Below, in pieces: positions 10,514 through 23,762 of a stretch of DNA of 64,000 nucleotides. Position numbers and translations under genes: made by a program. The notes under the pieces are model-generated. The model was not told the origin of the DNA, did no database searches, and saw nothing but the letters and a program-made list of their open reading frames with translations. The DNA is from Serratia liquefaciens (GTDB taxonomy: Bacteria; Pseudomonadota; Gammaproteobacteria; Enterobacterales; Enterobacteriaceae): NCBI RefSeq assembly GCF_027594825.1, contig NZ_CP088930.1, positions 2,479,019-2,543,018 on the forward strand, in the 5' to 3' direction. Position 1 is the stretch's first letter. Every line of letters begins with the position of its first letter.

Positions 10514-10691
10514 TTTTATTATTAAATATTTAATTAACCTTTTGTTATCAATTAGTTATTAAAAATAACAATACCAGCAAGTAAGGAAACCGGTTCCATT
10601 ACCTGGCAATAGTTACATCAAGTATTTGTTAGATAATGAGTTTTAGTAAGAATGGCAGGTAATTAAGAGGAAAAGCGTCATGAAGAGGTGT

Positions 10692-10718
10692 GCCGGCGGC
10701 CTCGATTCAGCCGCCAGC
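10692..10718 (-). terminator. Hairpin after metA
   Basis: GCCGGCGGC (10692-10700) pairs with GCCGCCAGC (10710-10718), with one G-U in the leftward RNA and a 9-base loop. It lies 14 bases past the metA stop. There is no T-run after the stem. Confidence 0.45.
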
Positions 10719-10732
10719 TAAAGCAAAAAACG

Positions 10733-11662
10733 TTATTCGAGGGTCGGGTTCATATGGCGCAGATCGTACGGTGTGATCTGGTAAACATAGTAGTTAAGCC
10801 AGTTGGCAAACAGCAGGTGACCATGGCTGCGCCAGGAAGCTTTGGGGGTATGTTCGGGGTTATCGTCGGGGAAGTAATTGAGCGGCACTACCGGGTTGAG
10901 ACCTGCTTCGTTATCGCGACAATACTCACCGGCGAGGGTTAATGCATCATACTCTGGGTGCCCGGTCACGAACGCCAACCGTTTATCCTTACTGGCGAAC
11001 AAATAGGCCCCGGTTTGCTCCGACTCGGCCAGGATATCCAGATCCGTGTACTGCCGAATAATCTCGGTAGGGAAATCCGCATAGCGCGAATGAGGCGCCA
11101 GGAAGGTCTCATCAAAACCGCGGGTCAACAACGCATGCTGTTGCAACGTTTGGTGCTGATAGACGCCAGAGAGCTTCACCTCACGGGTCATCTTTGGGAT
11201 ACCATACAGAATATTCAATGCCGCCTGTACTGCCCAACAGACAAACAGCGTGGAGGTCACGTGGTTCTTGGCCCAATCTATTACTCGTTCAATCTGCGGC
11301 CAGTAAGCAACGTCGCAGAAATCAACCAACCCTAGCGGCGCCCCCGTCACGATCAGACCATCAAAGTTCTCATCCTGGATGTCTTCAAAATCACAATAAA
11401 AGTTGTTCAGATGCTCCGCAGGCGTGTTTTTGGACTCACGGCTGTCGATACGTAACAGCTGAATATCAATTTGCAAAGGAGAGTTGGAAAGCAGGCGTAA
11501 AAACTGGTTTTCCGTCTCGATCTTCTTTGGCATCAGGTTAAGGATCAGCACTTTCAACGGCCTGATTTCCTGTGTTTTTGCCCTTGAGGATGCCATCACA
11601 AAGACATTCTCATTGCGCAAGAAACTAACTGCAGGTAACTCATCAGGAACACGAATCGGCAT
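10733..11662 (-). CDS. metA: Homoserine O-succinyltransferase
   Basis: Transfers succinyl from succinyl-CoA to homoserine, the first committed step of methionine synthesis. The 309-aa protein has the acyl-enzyme Cys142 in [11 protein letters not shown] and the His235/Glu237 pair in TGHPEYD. Length and start match E. coli MetA. It is transcribed toward aceB but separated from it by its own hairpin and the aceB promoter. MetJ-type boxes lie about 25 bases upstream, so repression by MetJ with S-adenosylmethionine is likely. Confidence 0.96.
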   Translation of the reverse strand: MPIRVPDELPAVSFLRNENVFVMASSRAKTQEIRPLKVLILNLMPKKIETENQFLRLLSNSPLQIDIQLLRIDSRESKNTPAEHLNNFYCDFEDIQDENFDGLIVTGAPLGLVDFCDVAYWPQIERVIDWAKNHVTSTLFVCWAVQAALNILYGIPKMTREVKLSGVYQHQTLQQHALLTRGFDETFLAPHSRYADFPTEIIRQYTDLDILAESEQTGAYLFASKDKRLAFVTGHPEYDALTLAGEYCRDNEAGLNPVVPLNYFPDDNPEHTPKASWRSHGHLLFANWLNYYVYQITPYDLRHMNPTLE

Positions 11663-11686
11663 TGCTTAATCCCCACACATCCATTT

Positions 11687-11702
11687 AAACGTTTAGACTT
11701 CT
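11687..11702. promoter_or_regulatory. MetJ-type operator (met boxes) before metA
   Basis: Two adjacent 8-base units, AAACGTTT (11687-11694) and AGACTTCT (11695-11702), match the met-box consensus AGACGTCT at 6 and 7 of 8 positions. The next 8 bases (AGATGCCC) match at 5. Tandem 8-mers upstream of metA are the known MetJ arrangement. Confidence 0.65.
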
Positions 11703-11805
11703 AGATGCCCGAAGATAGCGGTTTTTTACTGCAATGTCGAGTATTCAACGGAAAGGTGAAAATGTTTCATAGCGGCGGAACAGGCGGGAGATCGTAGTTT
11801 TGAAA

Positions 11806-11840
11806 CGCAAAAAGCAAAAAGGCCACCCTTGCGGATGGCC
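11806..11840 (-). terminator. Distal rRNA operon terminator
   Basis: On the minus strand GGCCATCC, loop GCAA, GGGTGGCC is followed by TTTTTGCTTTTTG, a strong intrinsic terminator of the form common at the end of enterobacterial rRNA operons. Confidence 0.9.
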
Positions 11841-11853
11841 TCTTGGCTTAATT

Positions 11854-11872
11854 GATGCCTGGCAGTGTCCTA
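11854..11872 (-). pseudogene. Remnant of a 5S rRNA 3' end
   Basis: These 19 bases (plus strand GATGCCTGGCAGTGTCCTA) equal the 3' end of the 5S copy at 12292-12411, and then similarity stops abruptly. It lies between the two rRNA terminators. It carries the CCTGG form of helix I, not the CTTGG form of the nearer 5S copy. It is best read as a leftover of a deleted or recombined 5S gene. Confidence 0.75.
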
Positions 11873-11880
11873 CACGACTC

Positions 11881-11949
11881 GTCTCATCCTGAGACTCACC
11901 CCTTCGGGGCCGCCGCAAGCGGCGTTAAAGCCCGCTCCCGACGGGCTTT
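11881..11949. repeat. Four consecutive short hairpins in the rRNA operon trailer
   Basis: Within 69 bases there are four perfect inverted repeats: GTCTCA-TCC-TGAGAC (11881-11895), CCCC-TTC-GGGG, CGCCGC-AA-GCGGCG (11911-11924) and AAAGCCCG-7-CGGGCTTT (11927-11949). The last is followed by T on the plus strand and preceded by A-rich sequence, so it could terminate in either direction. No known RNA family was recognised. Confidence 0.6.
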
Positions 11950-11984
11950 TCGCATGCCCATGCTCGAGCAGAACGATATACAGC

Positions 11985-12021
11985 AGACAAAACAAAAAGC
12001 CCTACGCTTTCACGTAGGGCT
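11985..12021 (-). terminator. First rRNA operon terminator
   Basis: On the minus strand AGCCCTACG, loop TGAAAG, CGTAGGGCT is followed by TTTTGTTTTG. It lies 15 bases after the 3' end of the last complete 5S gene. Confidence 0.9.
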
Positions 12022-12035
12022 TGTTGCTTTATTTG

Positions 12036-12155
12036 ATGCTTGGCAGTGTCCTACTCTCGCATGGGGAGACCCCACACTACCATCGGCGCTACGGCGTTTC
12101 ACTTCTGAGTTCGGCATGGGGTCAGGTGGGACCACCGCGCTATTGCCGCCAAGCA
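12036..12155 (-). rRNA. rrfF: 5S rRNA, second (distal) copy
   Basis: A 120-base 5S rRNA read leftward from TGCTTGGCGG to CTGCCAAGCAT. It differs from the proximal copy at one base pair in helix I (U-A instead of C-G), with both partners changed so pairing is kept. It follows tRNA-Thr, as rrfF does in the E. coli rrnD operon; the symbol is given on that positional analogy. Confidence 0.95.
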
Positions 12156-12204
12156 AATTCTTTTAATTCTTTTTGCCGAACTTCTAAACCCACTTTAAAT
12201 AAAG

Positions 12205-12280
12205 TGGTGCTGATACCCAGAGTCGAACTGGGGACCTCACCCTTACCAAGGGTGCGCTCTACCAACTGAGCCATATCAGC
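12205..12280 (-). tRNA. thrV: tRNA-Thr (GGT)
   Basis: A 76-base tRNA with encoded CCA, 5' GCTGATATGGCTCAGTTGG, anticodon loop CTTGGTAA with GGT, and T-loop GTTCGACTC. It lies between two 5S genes, as thrV does in E. coli rrnD. A perfect 7-bp palindrome (12191-12206) overlaps its 3' side and may be part of precursor processing. Confidence 0.97.
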
Positions 12281-12291
12281 ACACTAATTTG

Positions 12292-12411
12292 ATGCCTGGC
12301 AGTGTCCTACTCTCGCATGGGGAGACCCCACACTACCATCGGCGCTACGGCGTTTCACTTCTGAGTTCGGCATGGGGTCAGGTGGGACCACCGCGCTATT
12401 GCCGCCAGGCA
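12292..12411 (-). rRNA. rrfD: 5S rRNA, proximal copy
   Basis: A 120-base 5S rRNA from TGCCTGGCGG to CTGCCAGGCAT, following 23S by 96 bases. Apart from the helix I pair it is identical to the distal copy. It is part of the large ribosomal subunit. The symbol is given by positional analogy with E. coli rrnD. Confidence 0.96.
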
Positions 12412-12507
12412 AATTCTGTTTCATTCCAACCGCTACTCACGTAGCCATTGAAACCAATCTCGGAACTTCGCTGAAAATCTGTCTCTCTAAAACACCTTTG
12501 GTGTTGT

Positions 12508-15417
<2,910 letters not shown>

Positions 15418-15565
15418 TCACAACCCGAAGGTGTTTCTGTAAACAGAGAACACTGTCGTGCTGTTTATTTGAGAGACTCTATGACAGGTTAATCCTTACC
15501 CCAATAGTTCTACGGAGGGATAAGTTTCAGCTGTCATGTTTCAATTTTCAGCTTGTTCCAGATTG

Positions 15566-15577
15566 TTAAAGAGCAAT
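15566..15577 (-). promoter_or_regulatory. boxA antitermination site in the 16S-23S spacer
   Basis: TGCTCTTTAACA on the minus strand, between tRNA-Glu and 23S. It is the Nus-factor recognition motif that keeps polymerase processive into 23S. Flanking spacer sequence contributes to the 23S processing stem. Confidence 0.85.
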
Positions 15578-15662
15578 ATCTTAAACACGACTCGCAAGAG
15601 TCATCTTTAAGATGTTTTCGGTTATTGCTAACCGGTGATAATGTCTTTCACTCATTATCGGA

Positions 15663-15738
15663 TGGCGTCCCCAAGGGGATTCGAACCCCTGTTACAGCCG
15701 TGAAAGGGCAGTGTCCTAGGCCTCTAGACGATGGGGAC
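15663..15738 (-). tRNA. gltV: tRNA-Glu (TTC)
   Basis: A 76-base tRNA with encoded CCA, 5' GTCCCCATCGTCTAGAGG, anticodon loop CTTTCAC with TTC, and acceptor partner GGGGAC. It is the only tRNA in the 16S-23S spacer. In E. coli rrnD this spacer holds tRNA-Ile and tRNA-Ala, whereas tRNA-Glu is typical of rrnE-type operons. The symbol is by analogy with rrnE. Confidence 0.97.
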
Positions 15739-15879
15739 ACAAAATCCGATTAAACCAGGGTTTAACCGTTTCTCGTATCAGCATGAGTCAGTGACTCATT
15801 ACATCAACAGGTAGCGCTTTGCTCGTTACTTTTCATCAGACAATCTGTGTGAGCACTACACGCAATCAATATCATTAGG

Positions 15880-17422
<1,543 letters not shown>

Positions 17423-17604
17423 AAAGCTTGATTTGCTTCAACTCGTGAAGCGATGCTCGAAAATTAACTTTCGTAATAATCAGACCGTTGACGAATCAAC
17501 CGACTGACTTATTGCTTGGTCACTCTTCAAGACTTGATATTTTTTCGAACCCGAAGGTTCTGGATATCGTCTTGTGGAGTGCCCACACAGATTGTCTGAT
17601 AAAT

Positions 17605-17616
17605 TGTTAAAGAGCA
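17605..17616 (-). promoter_or_regulatory. boxA in the rRNA leader
   Basis: TGCTCTTTAACA on the minus strand, downstream of P2 and upstream of 16S, at the standard position of the rRNA antitermination signal. Confidence 0.85.
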
Positions 17617-17655
17617 GTGAGTTAGCCGCCGTAGCTTGCTATCTCGAGGTGGCGT

Positions 17656-17683
17656 ATAATACGCTTTCCTCTTTCAGAGTCAA
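17656..17683 (-). promoter_or_regulatory. rRNA operon promoter P2
   Basis: Minus-strand TTGACT (17678-17683), 16-base spacer, TATTAT (17656-17661). This is the standard enterobacterial rrn P2 arrangement. Confidence 0.85.
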
Positions 17684-17764
17684 CCCCTAAATTTCAGGAT
17701 TTTTTCTCTTCGAACCCCGGAGACTCTGTGAAGTTGTTCACATGTTCCGTGTCGATGGAGGCGC

Positions 17765-17815
17765 ATTATAGGGATCCGAGTTTTTTGCACAACCCCTTTT
17801 TTGATCTTTTCTTTC
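17765..17815 (-). promoter_or_regulatory. rRNA operon promoter P1 with UP element
   Basis: Minus-strand TTGTGC (17787-17792), 16-base spacer, perfect TATAAT (17765-17770), then the GCGCC discriminator expected for stringent (ppGpp/DksA) control. The AT-rich stretch at 17793-17815 fits an UP element for the RNA polymerase alpha C-terminal domain. Fis sites probably lie further upstream but were not assigned. Confidence 0.88.
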
Positions 17816-17895
17816 CGTTTGCACACTTTTCAGCCCTTTCGGGCGGATCTTGCGCGATCAGCGCCATTTTCCTTAGGATCCGTCGCTTCAGTTGG

Positions 17896-17923
17896 TTGTA
17901 ATTCCACCGCCAACGTCTAGTAT
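17896..17923 (+). promoter_or_regulatory. Candidate yrdA promoter
   Basis: TTGTAA (17896-17901), 16-base spacer, TAGTAT (17918-17923), about 36 bases before the yrdA start and divergent from rRNA P1. Confidence 0.5.
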
Positions 17924-17959
17924 TGCCGGTAAATATGATCCCGACGTGAGGCTATTACC

Positions 17960-18502
17960 ATGTCCGATGCAGTGCGTTCTTATCTTCATTACTCTCCAAA
18001 ACTGGGTCAACGCGTAATGATCGATCCTTCCAGCGTGGTGATCGGCAACGTTGAGCTGGCCGATGACGTCAGTATCTGGCCGCTGGTTGCCATCCGCGGC
18101 GATGTCAACGCGGTAAAGATCGGCCCGCGCAGTAATATTCAGGATGGCAGCGTGCTGCACGTGACCCATAAGTCCGAACATAACCCCGAAGGTTACCCGT
18201 TGCTGATCGGGGAAGACGTGACCGTAGGCCACAAAGCCATGCTGCACGGCTGCGCCATAGGCAACCGGGTGCTGGTAGGGATGGGATCGATCCTGTTGGA
18301 TGGTGCAGTAATAGAAGATGATGTGATGATTGGCGCCGGCAGCCTGGTGGCTCCGGGTAAACGTCTGGCGAGCGGTTATCTTTATATGGGGAGTCCGGCT
18401 CGTCAGGTTAGGCCATTGACTGCCGCTGAGTTGGAGGGGCTGCTTTACTCTTCTACTAACTATGTACGTTGGAAAGACGAATATTTGTCAGAAGACATCT
18501 GA
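17960..18502 (+). CDS. yrdA: Gamma-carbonic anhydrase-like hexapeptide-repeat protein
   Basis: A left-handed beta-helix protein of the gamma-carbonic anhydrase family, expected to form a cytoplasmic trimer. It has imperfect hexapeptide repeats (SSVVIGNVELADDVSIW...) and conserved histidines in SVLHVTH and AMLHGC that fit the zinc site. Catalytic activity of YrdA proteins is not well established. The 180-aa length is close to E. coli YrdA (184 aa). The ATG at 17960 follows GTGAGG. It is divergent from the rRNA operon and convergent with aroE. E. coli has yrdB between yrdA and aroE; here that gene is absent. Confidence 0.93.
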   Translation: MSDAVRSYLHYSPKLGQRVMIDPSSVVIGNVELADDVSIWPLVAIRGDVNAVKIGPRSNIQDGSVLHVTHKSEHNPEGYPLLIGEDVTVGHKAMLHGCAIGNRVLVGMGSILLDGAVIEDDVMIGAGSLVAPGKRLASGYLYMGSPARQVRPLTAAELEGLLYSSTNYVRWKDEYLSEDI

Positions 18503-18507
18503 CAAGC

Positions 18508-18533
18508 GCCCGTTCCCTGACGAGAGAACGGGC
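18508..18533. terminator. Hairpin between convergent yrdA and aroE
   Basis: GCCCGTTC (18508-18515) and GAACGGGC (18526-18533) form a perfect 8-bp stem with a 10-base loop in a 37-base gap. It is probably a shared terminator without a clear T-run. Confidence 0.55.
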
Positions 18534-18539
18534 ACTAGG

Positions 18540-19358
18540 TTATGCCGCCAACTCGTGGCGCAGTTGGCGCAGTACTGGTTCTATCTCCGGCATCACACCA
18601 TGCCACAACAGGAACGCATGCGCGGCCTGTCCCACCAGCATCCCTAACCCGTCGGCATATTCTGTGGCACCCTGTTGCCGCGCCCAGGTCAGAAACGGCG
18701 TTAATCCCTGCTGATAAAACATGTCATAGCAGCGCGTATGGTTATTAATAATGCCAACCGGCAATGCCGGGATCTCGCCGCTAATGCCGGACGCCGTAGC
18801 GTTGACCACTAAATCGAACCCTTGTTGATCGAGTTGATCCAGAGGCAAGGCGCTGATGTCACCGAGGTGTTGAAAACTTTCTGCCAGCATTTGTGCTCGA
18901 CTGAAAGTACGGTTGGTGATCGTCACCTCACAACCAAAAGACAGCAGAGGCAAGATCACACCCCGTGCTGCGCCCCCTGCCCCCACCAGCAAAATGCGAT
19001 CCTTTGGTGTGATCAGCCCTTGGCGATCCAGATCGGTCAGCAGGCCGATCCCGTCCGTATTGTCACCCAGCAACCCTCCGTCCGGCAGCACCTTTAGCGT
19101 ATTGACCGCACCGGCCAGCGAGGCACGCTCGCTCAATTCAGACGCCGCCTCGTAGGCATGCTCTTTAAAAGGTACCGTGACGTTCGCTCCCTGGCCACCT
19201 GCCTGAATGAACGCTTGCAGCGCCTTTTCGAAACCGTCCAGCGGCGCCAACACCGTACCATAGGGATGTTCTATGCCGGTTTGAGCGGCAAACAACGCAT
19301 GAATGCGCGGTGACTTACTGTGGCTAATAGGGTTACCGAATACCGCAAACTTCTCCAT
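18540..19358 (-). CDS. aroE: Shikimate dehydrogenase (NADP)
   Basis: Reduces 3-dehydroshikimate to shikimate in aromatic amino acid synthesis. The 272-aa protein has the substrate motif [10 protein letters not shown] near the N-terminus, the catalytic lysine in [13 protein letters not shown], the NADP-binding GAGGAARG, and [12 protein letters not shown] further on. It follows tsaC by 11 bases and is the last gene of the leftward dprA-smg-yrdD-tsaC-aroE group. Confidence 0.97.
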   Translation of the reverse strand: MEKFAVFGNPISHSKSPRIHALFAAQTGIEHPYGTVLAPLDGFEKALQAFIQAGGQGANVTVPFKEHAYEAASELSERASLAGAVNTLKVLPDGGLLGDNTDGIGLLTDLDRQGLITPKDRILLVGAGGAARGVILPLLSFGCEVTITNRTFSRAQMLAESFQHLGDISALPLDQLDQQGFDLVVNATASGISGEIPALPVGIINNHTRCYDMFYQQGLTPFLTWARQQGATEYADGLGMLVGQAAHAFLLWHGVMPEIEPVLRQLRHELAA

Positions 19359-19369
19359 TCACATTACCT

Positions 19370-19939
19370 CTAGCCTTGACGGATCTGTTCGCCGGTCAGG
19401 GCATCTCTGATTTCTGAAGGATTAAGGCGGCCGCCGACGCTGCCTGCTAGCACCGGGAAAGCAGCGCCAAACTGCTGCTGTACCTCATCGGCGCTGCGGC
19501 AGGGCTCTTGTCCGCTGAGGTTAGCGCTGGTCGAGACCAGTGGTTTCCCGAACCCTCGGCAAAGCTGCTGAACCAGTGGATGATCGCTGACGCGTACCGC
19601 CAGAGAGGTGAAACGACCGGTCAACAAGCGCGATGTTTCCGCTCGGGCAGGTATGACCCAGGTAACCGGACCAGGCCAACTGGCAAAAATGGCTTCTCGC
19701 TGCCGTTCGCTCAGCGCACTGTCATCTATATAAGGCGCTAGCTGCTCATAGTCGGCGGCGATCAGGATCAGCCCTTTTTCCCAGGGGCGCTGTTTGAGGG
19801 CCAGCAGCGTATTTACCGCTTGTTCACTGTCGGGATCGCACCCCAAACCAAATACGGCTTCGGTGGGATAAGCGATCACTTGCTGACGATGCAGCGCGTC
19901 AAGAATGGGTGTAAAGAGGGAAGTGGTATCTGAGTTCAT
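19370..19939 (-). CDS. tsaC: Threonylcarbamoyl-AMP synthase
   Basis: Makes threonylcarbamoyl-AMP from threonine, bicarbonate and ATP for the t6A37 modification of ANN-decoding tRNAs. The 189-aa single-domain YrdC/Sua5 protein has [14 protein letters not shown] near the N-terminus, the [12 protein letters not shown] active-site lysine region, and [12 protein letters not shown]. Length and both ends align with E. coli TsaC (190 aa). It is separated by 7 bases from yrdD. Confidence 0.96.
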   Translation of the reverse strand: MNSDTTSLFTPILDALHRQQVIAYPTEAVFGLGCDPDSEQAVNTLLALKQRPWEKGLILIAADYEQLAPYIDDSALSERQREAIFASWPGPVTWVIPARAETSRLLTGRFTSLAVRVSDHPLVQQLCRGFGKPLVSTSANLSGQEPCRSADEVQQQFGAAFPVLAGSVGGRLNPSEIRDALTGEQIRQG

Positions 19940-19946
19940 GGCGTCA

Positions 19947-20492
19947 TTATTCTGTGGTTGCTACGGGTTTGCCGCAAAGCTTACTGGCACAGCAAAGGAC
20001 TGGACCTTTTGCCGAACGCTTTTCCATCAGCAACGGGTAGTGGCAGTACTCGCACTCACCGGCGACGGGTTTAAAATTGAGGACAAACTGACATTCAGGG
20101 TAGCGATCGCAGGCGTGGAAAACCTTGCCATAGCGCGATTTACGCTGCAGCAGTTTGCCCTGGCCACACTGCGGGCAGCTGATACTGGTTTCGTCCGGTT
20201 TATCGATGACCTCGGTGTGATCGCACTCCGGATAGTTGCTGCAACCGATAAACATACCGTAACGGCCCTGGCGCAATGCCAGCGTCGCCTGGCATTTTGG
20301 GCATTCCTGCCCGTCCAACATCTTGACGATATGCCCATCGGCTTGCGCTTTTAGCGGTCGAATATGTTGGCACTCAGGATAACGGGAACAGCCGAGAAAA
20401 GGGCCGTGGCGACCACTGCGGATCACCAATTCGGCCCCACATTCCGGACAGGGTTCATTTTGCCTGGCGGCAAAAATCGCGGCTTTTGTCAT
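19947..20492 (-). CDS. yrdD: Topoisomerase I C-terminal-type zinc-ribbon protein
   Basis: A 181-aa protein made of four zinc-ribbon units like the C-terminal repeats of DNA topoisomerase I, without the catalytic part. The units begin CPECGAEL (C-x2-C...GCSRYPEC), CPKCQATL (...GCSNYPEC), CPQCGQG (...ACDRYPEC) and CEYCHYPL (...CCASKLC). Single-stranded DNA or RNA binding is likely from the family; the cellular role is not established. It lies between smg and tsaC, as in E. coli. Confidence 0.93.
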   Translation of the reverse strand: MTKAAIFAARQNEPCPECGAELVIRSGRHGPFLGCSRYPECQHIRPLKAQADGHIVKMLDGQECPKCQATLALRQGRYGMFIGCSNYPECDHTEVIDKPDETSISCPQCGQGKLLQRKSRYGKVFHACDRYPECQFVLNFKPVAGECEYCHYPLLMEKRSAKGPVLCCASKLCGKPVATTE

Positions 20493-20517
20493 AACTTCTT
20501 CTATATATGTTATCGGC

Positions 20518-20991
20518 TCAGTGCAGATAACCTTCGTTTACTTCGAATAACAGTTCTTCCATTTGCTGATAGGCGCTTTCATATCCAGGGATATTAAACA
20601 ACACCATCAGCACCACCCATTTCAGATCTTCGAGATCGAATTCCGTATTATCCAAAGCCATAACACGATCGATAACCATTTCACGGGTTTCGAGGTTCAA
20701 TACCTGAATCTGCTCCAGGAACAGGAGGAAACCACGGCAACTGGCATCCAAACGCACGCCTTCCTCTTCGGTGTAAATCCGCATGGCCAGCGGATCGGCA
20801 TCCATAAAATACGGCGCATTTTCGCCTTCCTGCAGGTCGGCAAGTTTTTCAAGCCAATTCAACGCGTTGTAGATATCGTCCCGATGAAACCCCGCCTGAG
20901 CGAGATCATCGGTCAGTTGATCCTGATCGACGCGCATCTCTGGTTCATTGTGGATATAAGTTTCAAACAAGTACATCAGTACGTCGAACAT
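20518..20991 (-). CDS. smg: Smg family protein (DUF494)
   Basis: A 157-aa acidic protein nearly identical in layout to E. coli Smg: [18 protein letters not shown] at the start and [14 protein letters not shown] at the end. No biochemical function is established. The 5' end overlaps the 3' end of dprA by 29 bases, indicating translational coupling. Confidence 0.94.
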   Translation of the reverse strand: MFDVLMYLFETYIHNEPEMRVDQDQLTDDLAQAGFHRDDIYNALNWLEKLADLQEGENAPYFMDADPLAMRIYTEEEGVRLDASCRGFLLFLEQIQVLNLETREMVIDRVMALDNTEFDLEDLKWVVLMVLFNIPGYESAYQQMEELLFEVNEGYLH

Positions 20992-22084
20992 GGCCTGCCC
21001 TCCTTATTCGGACATAGCCGCCGGGTACAGCTGCGATCCACCCTGCTAACTCCAGATCGAGCAACTTGATTACTACCTCTGGCACAGGTTGGCCGGCACG
21101 TTCAGCGACGACGTCAACAGGTGTCACCTCATCTCCTACGTTAGCCAACACATCGGCAAATGGCAATTCAACTTCGGCTTCTGACGCACAAATAGTTGTA
21201 ATTTCGTTCAACGACAGCCAATGCAGGCCGCTTCCCAGCTGTTCAGCGATCTCTTTCGGCCCGGTAACCAGGTAAGCACCTTGTTGGATCAACCAGTGTG
21301 TCCCCTCACTCATCGGGTTACCCAGCGCACCGGGTAAAGCGAAAACCTCACGCCCCTGATCCAGCGCACATCGCGCAGTAATCAGCGTTCCGCTACGCAG
21401 AGAGGCTTCAATCACCACTACCCCCAGACTTAGCCCACTGATGATGCGGTTACGGCGAGGAAAATGGTCTGGCATCGGCAAATCGGTGACCAAATATTCT
21501 GAGAGCAAAGCCCCGCCGCTATCAGCGATCTCTTCAGCCAGGCGGCGATGTCGGCGCGGATAGATATTGGCCAGGCCACTCCCCAGAACGGCAACCGTAT
21601 GTCCTTCCGCCGCAAGTGCTGCGCGATGGCAGATGCTATCAATGCCAAGGGCCAACCCGCTGGTGACGGTAAACCCGCAGTGCACCAGACCGGTGGCAAA
21701 GTAATTGCCCCAGTGCTCACCGTAGTGGCTAAACTGGCGGCTGCCGACCATGGCGATTTGCGGCTGCTGCACCGCTTCCGGGTTGCCTTTGACCAGCAGC
21801 AGCAAGGGGGCATCGTCGATATGAAGCAACCGCTCTGGATAGCCGCTCTCACCGTAGATCCACAGAAAATGGCCGGGCTGTTCCAGCCAGGCAAGCGTGG
21901 CGGCCAGATAACGTGGATCCGCCTGGCGAAACTGCGCCTGCTGCCGGGCGTTCAGTCCCAGTTCATGCAGCAGGCGGGAAGGTTCTCCGCCGGCCCAGAC
22001 CAACTGCCGTATTATCTGGCTGGCCTGCAGCGCGCCAAGCCCAGTGACCCCACGCATCCGTAAGCCAATTTCCTGTGCCTGCAT
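20963..22084 (-). CDS. dprA: DNA-processing protein DprA/Smf
   Basis: In transformable bacteria DprA binds incoming single-stranded DNA and loads RecA; in enterics its role is less clear. The 373-aa protein has an N-terminal SAM-like region, the Rossmann-like core with [18 protein letters not shown] and [32 protein letters not shown], and a C-terminal winged-helix-like region. The ATG at 22084 is chosen because GAGGG lies nine bases upstream. An in-frame TTG at 22129 would add 15 residues without family similarity. Confidence 0.94.
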   Translation of the reverse strand: MQAQEIGLRMRGVTGLGALQASQIIRQLVWAGGEPSRLLHELGLNARQQAQFRQADPRYLAATLAWLEQPGHFLWIYGESGYPERLLHIDDAPLLLLVKGNPEAVQQPQIAMVGSRQFSHYGEHWGNYFATGLVHCGFTVTSGLALGIDSICHRAALAAEGHTVAVLGSGLANIYPRRHRRLAEEIADSGGALLSEYLVTDLPMPDHFPRRNRIISGLSLGVVVIEASLRSGTLITARCALDQGREVFALPGALGNPMSEGTHWLIQQGAYLVTGPKEIAEQLGSGLHWLSLNEITTICASEAEVELPFADVLANVGDEVTPVDVVAERAGQPVPEVVIKLLDLELAGWIAAVPGGYVRIRRAGHVRRTDVLV

Positions 22085-22142
22085 CGCCTGTTCCCTCGCA
22101 AAAAATGGTGGTATTACCAATTCGAGCAATTGGTGCGCAATG

Positions 22143-22172
22143 CTGTCAATCAGGCCGGGAAATGTCTAGAAT
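22143..22172 (+). promoter_or_regulatory. Candidate def-fmt promoter
   Basis: CTGTCA (22143-22148), 18-base spacer, TAGAAT (22167-22172), 45 bases before the def start. It is a moderate match only. Confidence 0.35.
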
Positions 22173-22217
22173 AGAAGCTAAACCTCGTTTATCACTCGGA
22201 TACAGATCTCAAGATAT

Positions 22218-22727
22218 ATGTCAGTATTGCAGGTATTACATTACCCAGACGACCGGCTGCGCAAAGTTGCGGCCCCGGTAAAAGAAGTCAATGCGAATAT
22301 CCAGCGCATCGTGGATGATATGTTTGAAACCATGTACGCAGAGGAAGGCATTGGCCTGGCTGCGACACAGGTGGATATCCATCAGCGCATTATCGTCATT
22401 GACGTTTCTGAAAACCGCGATCAGCGCCTGGTGCTGATCAACCCGGAGCTGCTGGAAAAAAGCGGCGAAACCGGGATCGAGGAAGGTTGCCTTTCCATTC
22501 CTGAGCAGCGTGCTTTAGTTCCGCGCGCCGCTAACGTGAAAATCAGAGCGCTGGATCGCGACGGCAAGCCTTTTGAGCTGGAAGCCGACGATCTGCTGGC
22601 CATCTGTATCCAGCACGAGATGGATCATCTGGTTGGCAAACTGTTCGTCGATTACCTGTCGCCACTCAAGCGCCAGCGTATCCGCCAGAAACTGGAAAAA
22701 CTGGCCAAGTTTAACGCACGCGCCTAA
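22218..22727 (+). CDS. def: Peptide deformylase
   Basis: Removes the formyl group from nascent polypeptides. The 169-aa metalloenzyme shows all three motifs: [21 protein letters not shown] with ligand Cys91, and QHEMDHLVG with ligands His133 and His137 and catalytic Glu134. It is first in def-fmt-rsmB-trkA, 17 bases before fmt, pairing removal of formyl with its addition. Confidence 0.97.
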   Translation: MSVLQVLHYPDDRLRKVAAPVKEVNANIQRIVDDMFETMYAEEGIGLAATQVDIHQRIIVIDVSENRDQRLVLINPELLEKSGETGIEEGCLSIPEQRALVPRAANVKIRALDRDGKPFELEADDLLAICIQHEMDHLVGKLFVDYLSPLKRQRIRQKLEKLAKFNARA

Positions 22728-22744
22728 CCGATCAGGAAATAAAC

Positions 22745-23689
22745 GTGTCTGACTCTTTACGGATTATTTTCGCCGGAACTCCAGACTTCGCAGCGCGTCA
22801 CCTTGACGCGCTGTTGTCATCTGGGCACCAGATTGTCGGGGTTTTCACCCAGCCTGACCGCCCGGCCGGCCGCGGTAATAAACTGACGCCAAGCCCGGTC
22901 AAGGTTTTGGCCGAACAGCATCAGTTACCGGTATTTCAGCCAAAATCACTGCGCCCGGAAGAAAACCAGCACCTGGTGGCCGATCTAAACGCCGATGTGA
23001 TGGTCGTTGTGGCTTATGGTCTGATCCTGCCAAAAGCGGTGCTGGATATGCCGCGACTCGGCTGCATCAACGTTCACGGTTCCCTGTTGCCACGCTGGCG
23101 CGGCGCGGCGCCGATCCAACGTTCACTCTGGGCCGGCGATAGCGAAACTGGCGTCACCATCATGCAGATGGACGTGGGTCTGGACACCGGCGATATGATG
23201 TACAAAATCGCCTGCCCGATTGAAGCCGATGACACCAGTGCCAGCCTGTATGACAAACTGGCGCAGCTCGGCCCGCAGGGTATGTTGACCACGCTGCAGC
23301 AAATGGCTGAAGGTTCGGCCAAACGTGAAGTGCAAGATGAATCGCTGGTCACCTACGCGGAGAAGTTGAGCAAAGAAGAAGCTCGCCTCGACTGGAGCCT
23401 GCCAGCCGTGCAGCTGGAACGCTGCATCCGCGCCTTTAACCCGTGGCCGGTCAGCTATTTCACCATTGACGATCAGCCGGTAAAAGTGTGGCAAGCCACG
23501 GTGTTGGAACAAAACGCCAACGCGGAACCCGGCACCATCGTTCATGCCGACAAACACGGCATTCAGGTGGCTACCGTCGAAGGTATCCTTAACCTGACTC
23601 AGCTGCAGCCCGCGGGCAAAAAACCCATGTCGGCACAGGATCTGCTGAACTCACGTCGTGAATGGTTTACACCGGGTAACCGGTTATAA
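22745..23689 (+). CDS. fmt: Methionyl-tRNA formyltransferase
   Basis: Transfers formyl from 10-formyl-tetrahydrofolate to initiator Met-tRNA. The 314-aa protein has the N-terminal formyltransferase fold with [18 protein letters not shown] and the catalytic aspartate region [12 protein letters not shown], plus the C-terminal tRNA-binding domain. The start is GTG at 22745 after AGGA with seven bases spacing; the encoded N-terminus aligns with E. coli Fmt. Confidence 0.97.
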   Translation: MSDSLRIIFAGTPDFAARHLDALLSSGHQIVGVFTQPDRPAGRGNKLTPSPVKVLAEQHQLPVFQPKSLRPEENQHLVADLNADVMVVVAYGLILPKAVLDMPRLGCINVHGSLLPRWRGAAPIQRSLWAGDSETGVTIMQMDVGLDTGDMMYKIACPIEADDTSASLYDKLAQLGPQGMLTTLQQMAEGSAKREVQDESLVTYAEKLSKEEARLDWSLPAVQLERCIRAFNPWPVSYFTIDDQPVKVWQATVLEQNANAEPGTIVHADKHGIQVATVEGILNLTQLQPAGKKPMSAQDLLNSRREWFTPGNRL

Positions 23690-23701
23690 GCCGCCCTCAC
23701 T

Positions 23702-23735
23702 GCCCGGCCGATAATCGCCGGGCTGTTTCTTTCTT
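23702..23735 (+). terminator. Terminator-like hairpin between fmt and rsmB
   Basis: GCCCGGC (23702-23708), loop of 8, GCCGGGC (23717-23723), then TGTTTCTTTCTT. It sits in a 73-base gap inside a gene group usually described as one operon, so it may attenuate rsmB-trkA expression. Confidence 0.65.
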
Positions 23736-23762
23736 AATGCCGATCGCTACCCGCTTTAGCCT

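Larger units (their letters stand above)
10345..10732. other. aceB-metA intergenic region
   Basis: No gene is seen. The aceB-proximal part is AT-rich and holds the aceBAK promoter and possible IclR site. The metA-proximal part holds a GC hairpin that may end metA transcription. Confidence 0.6.
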
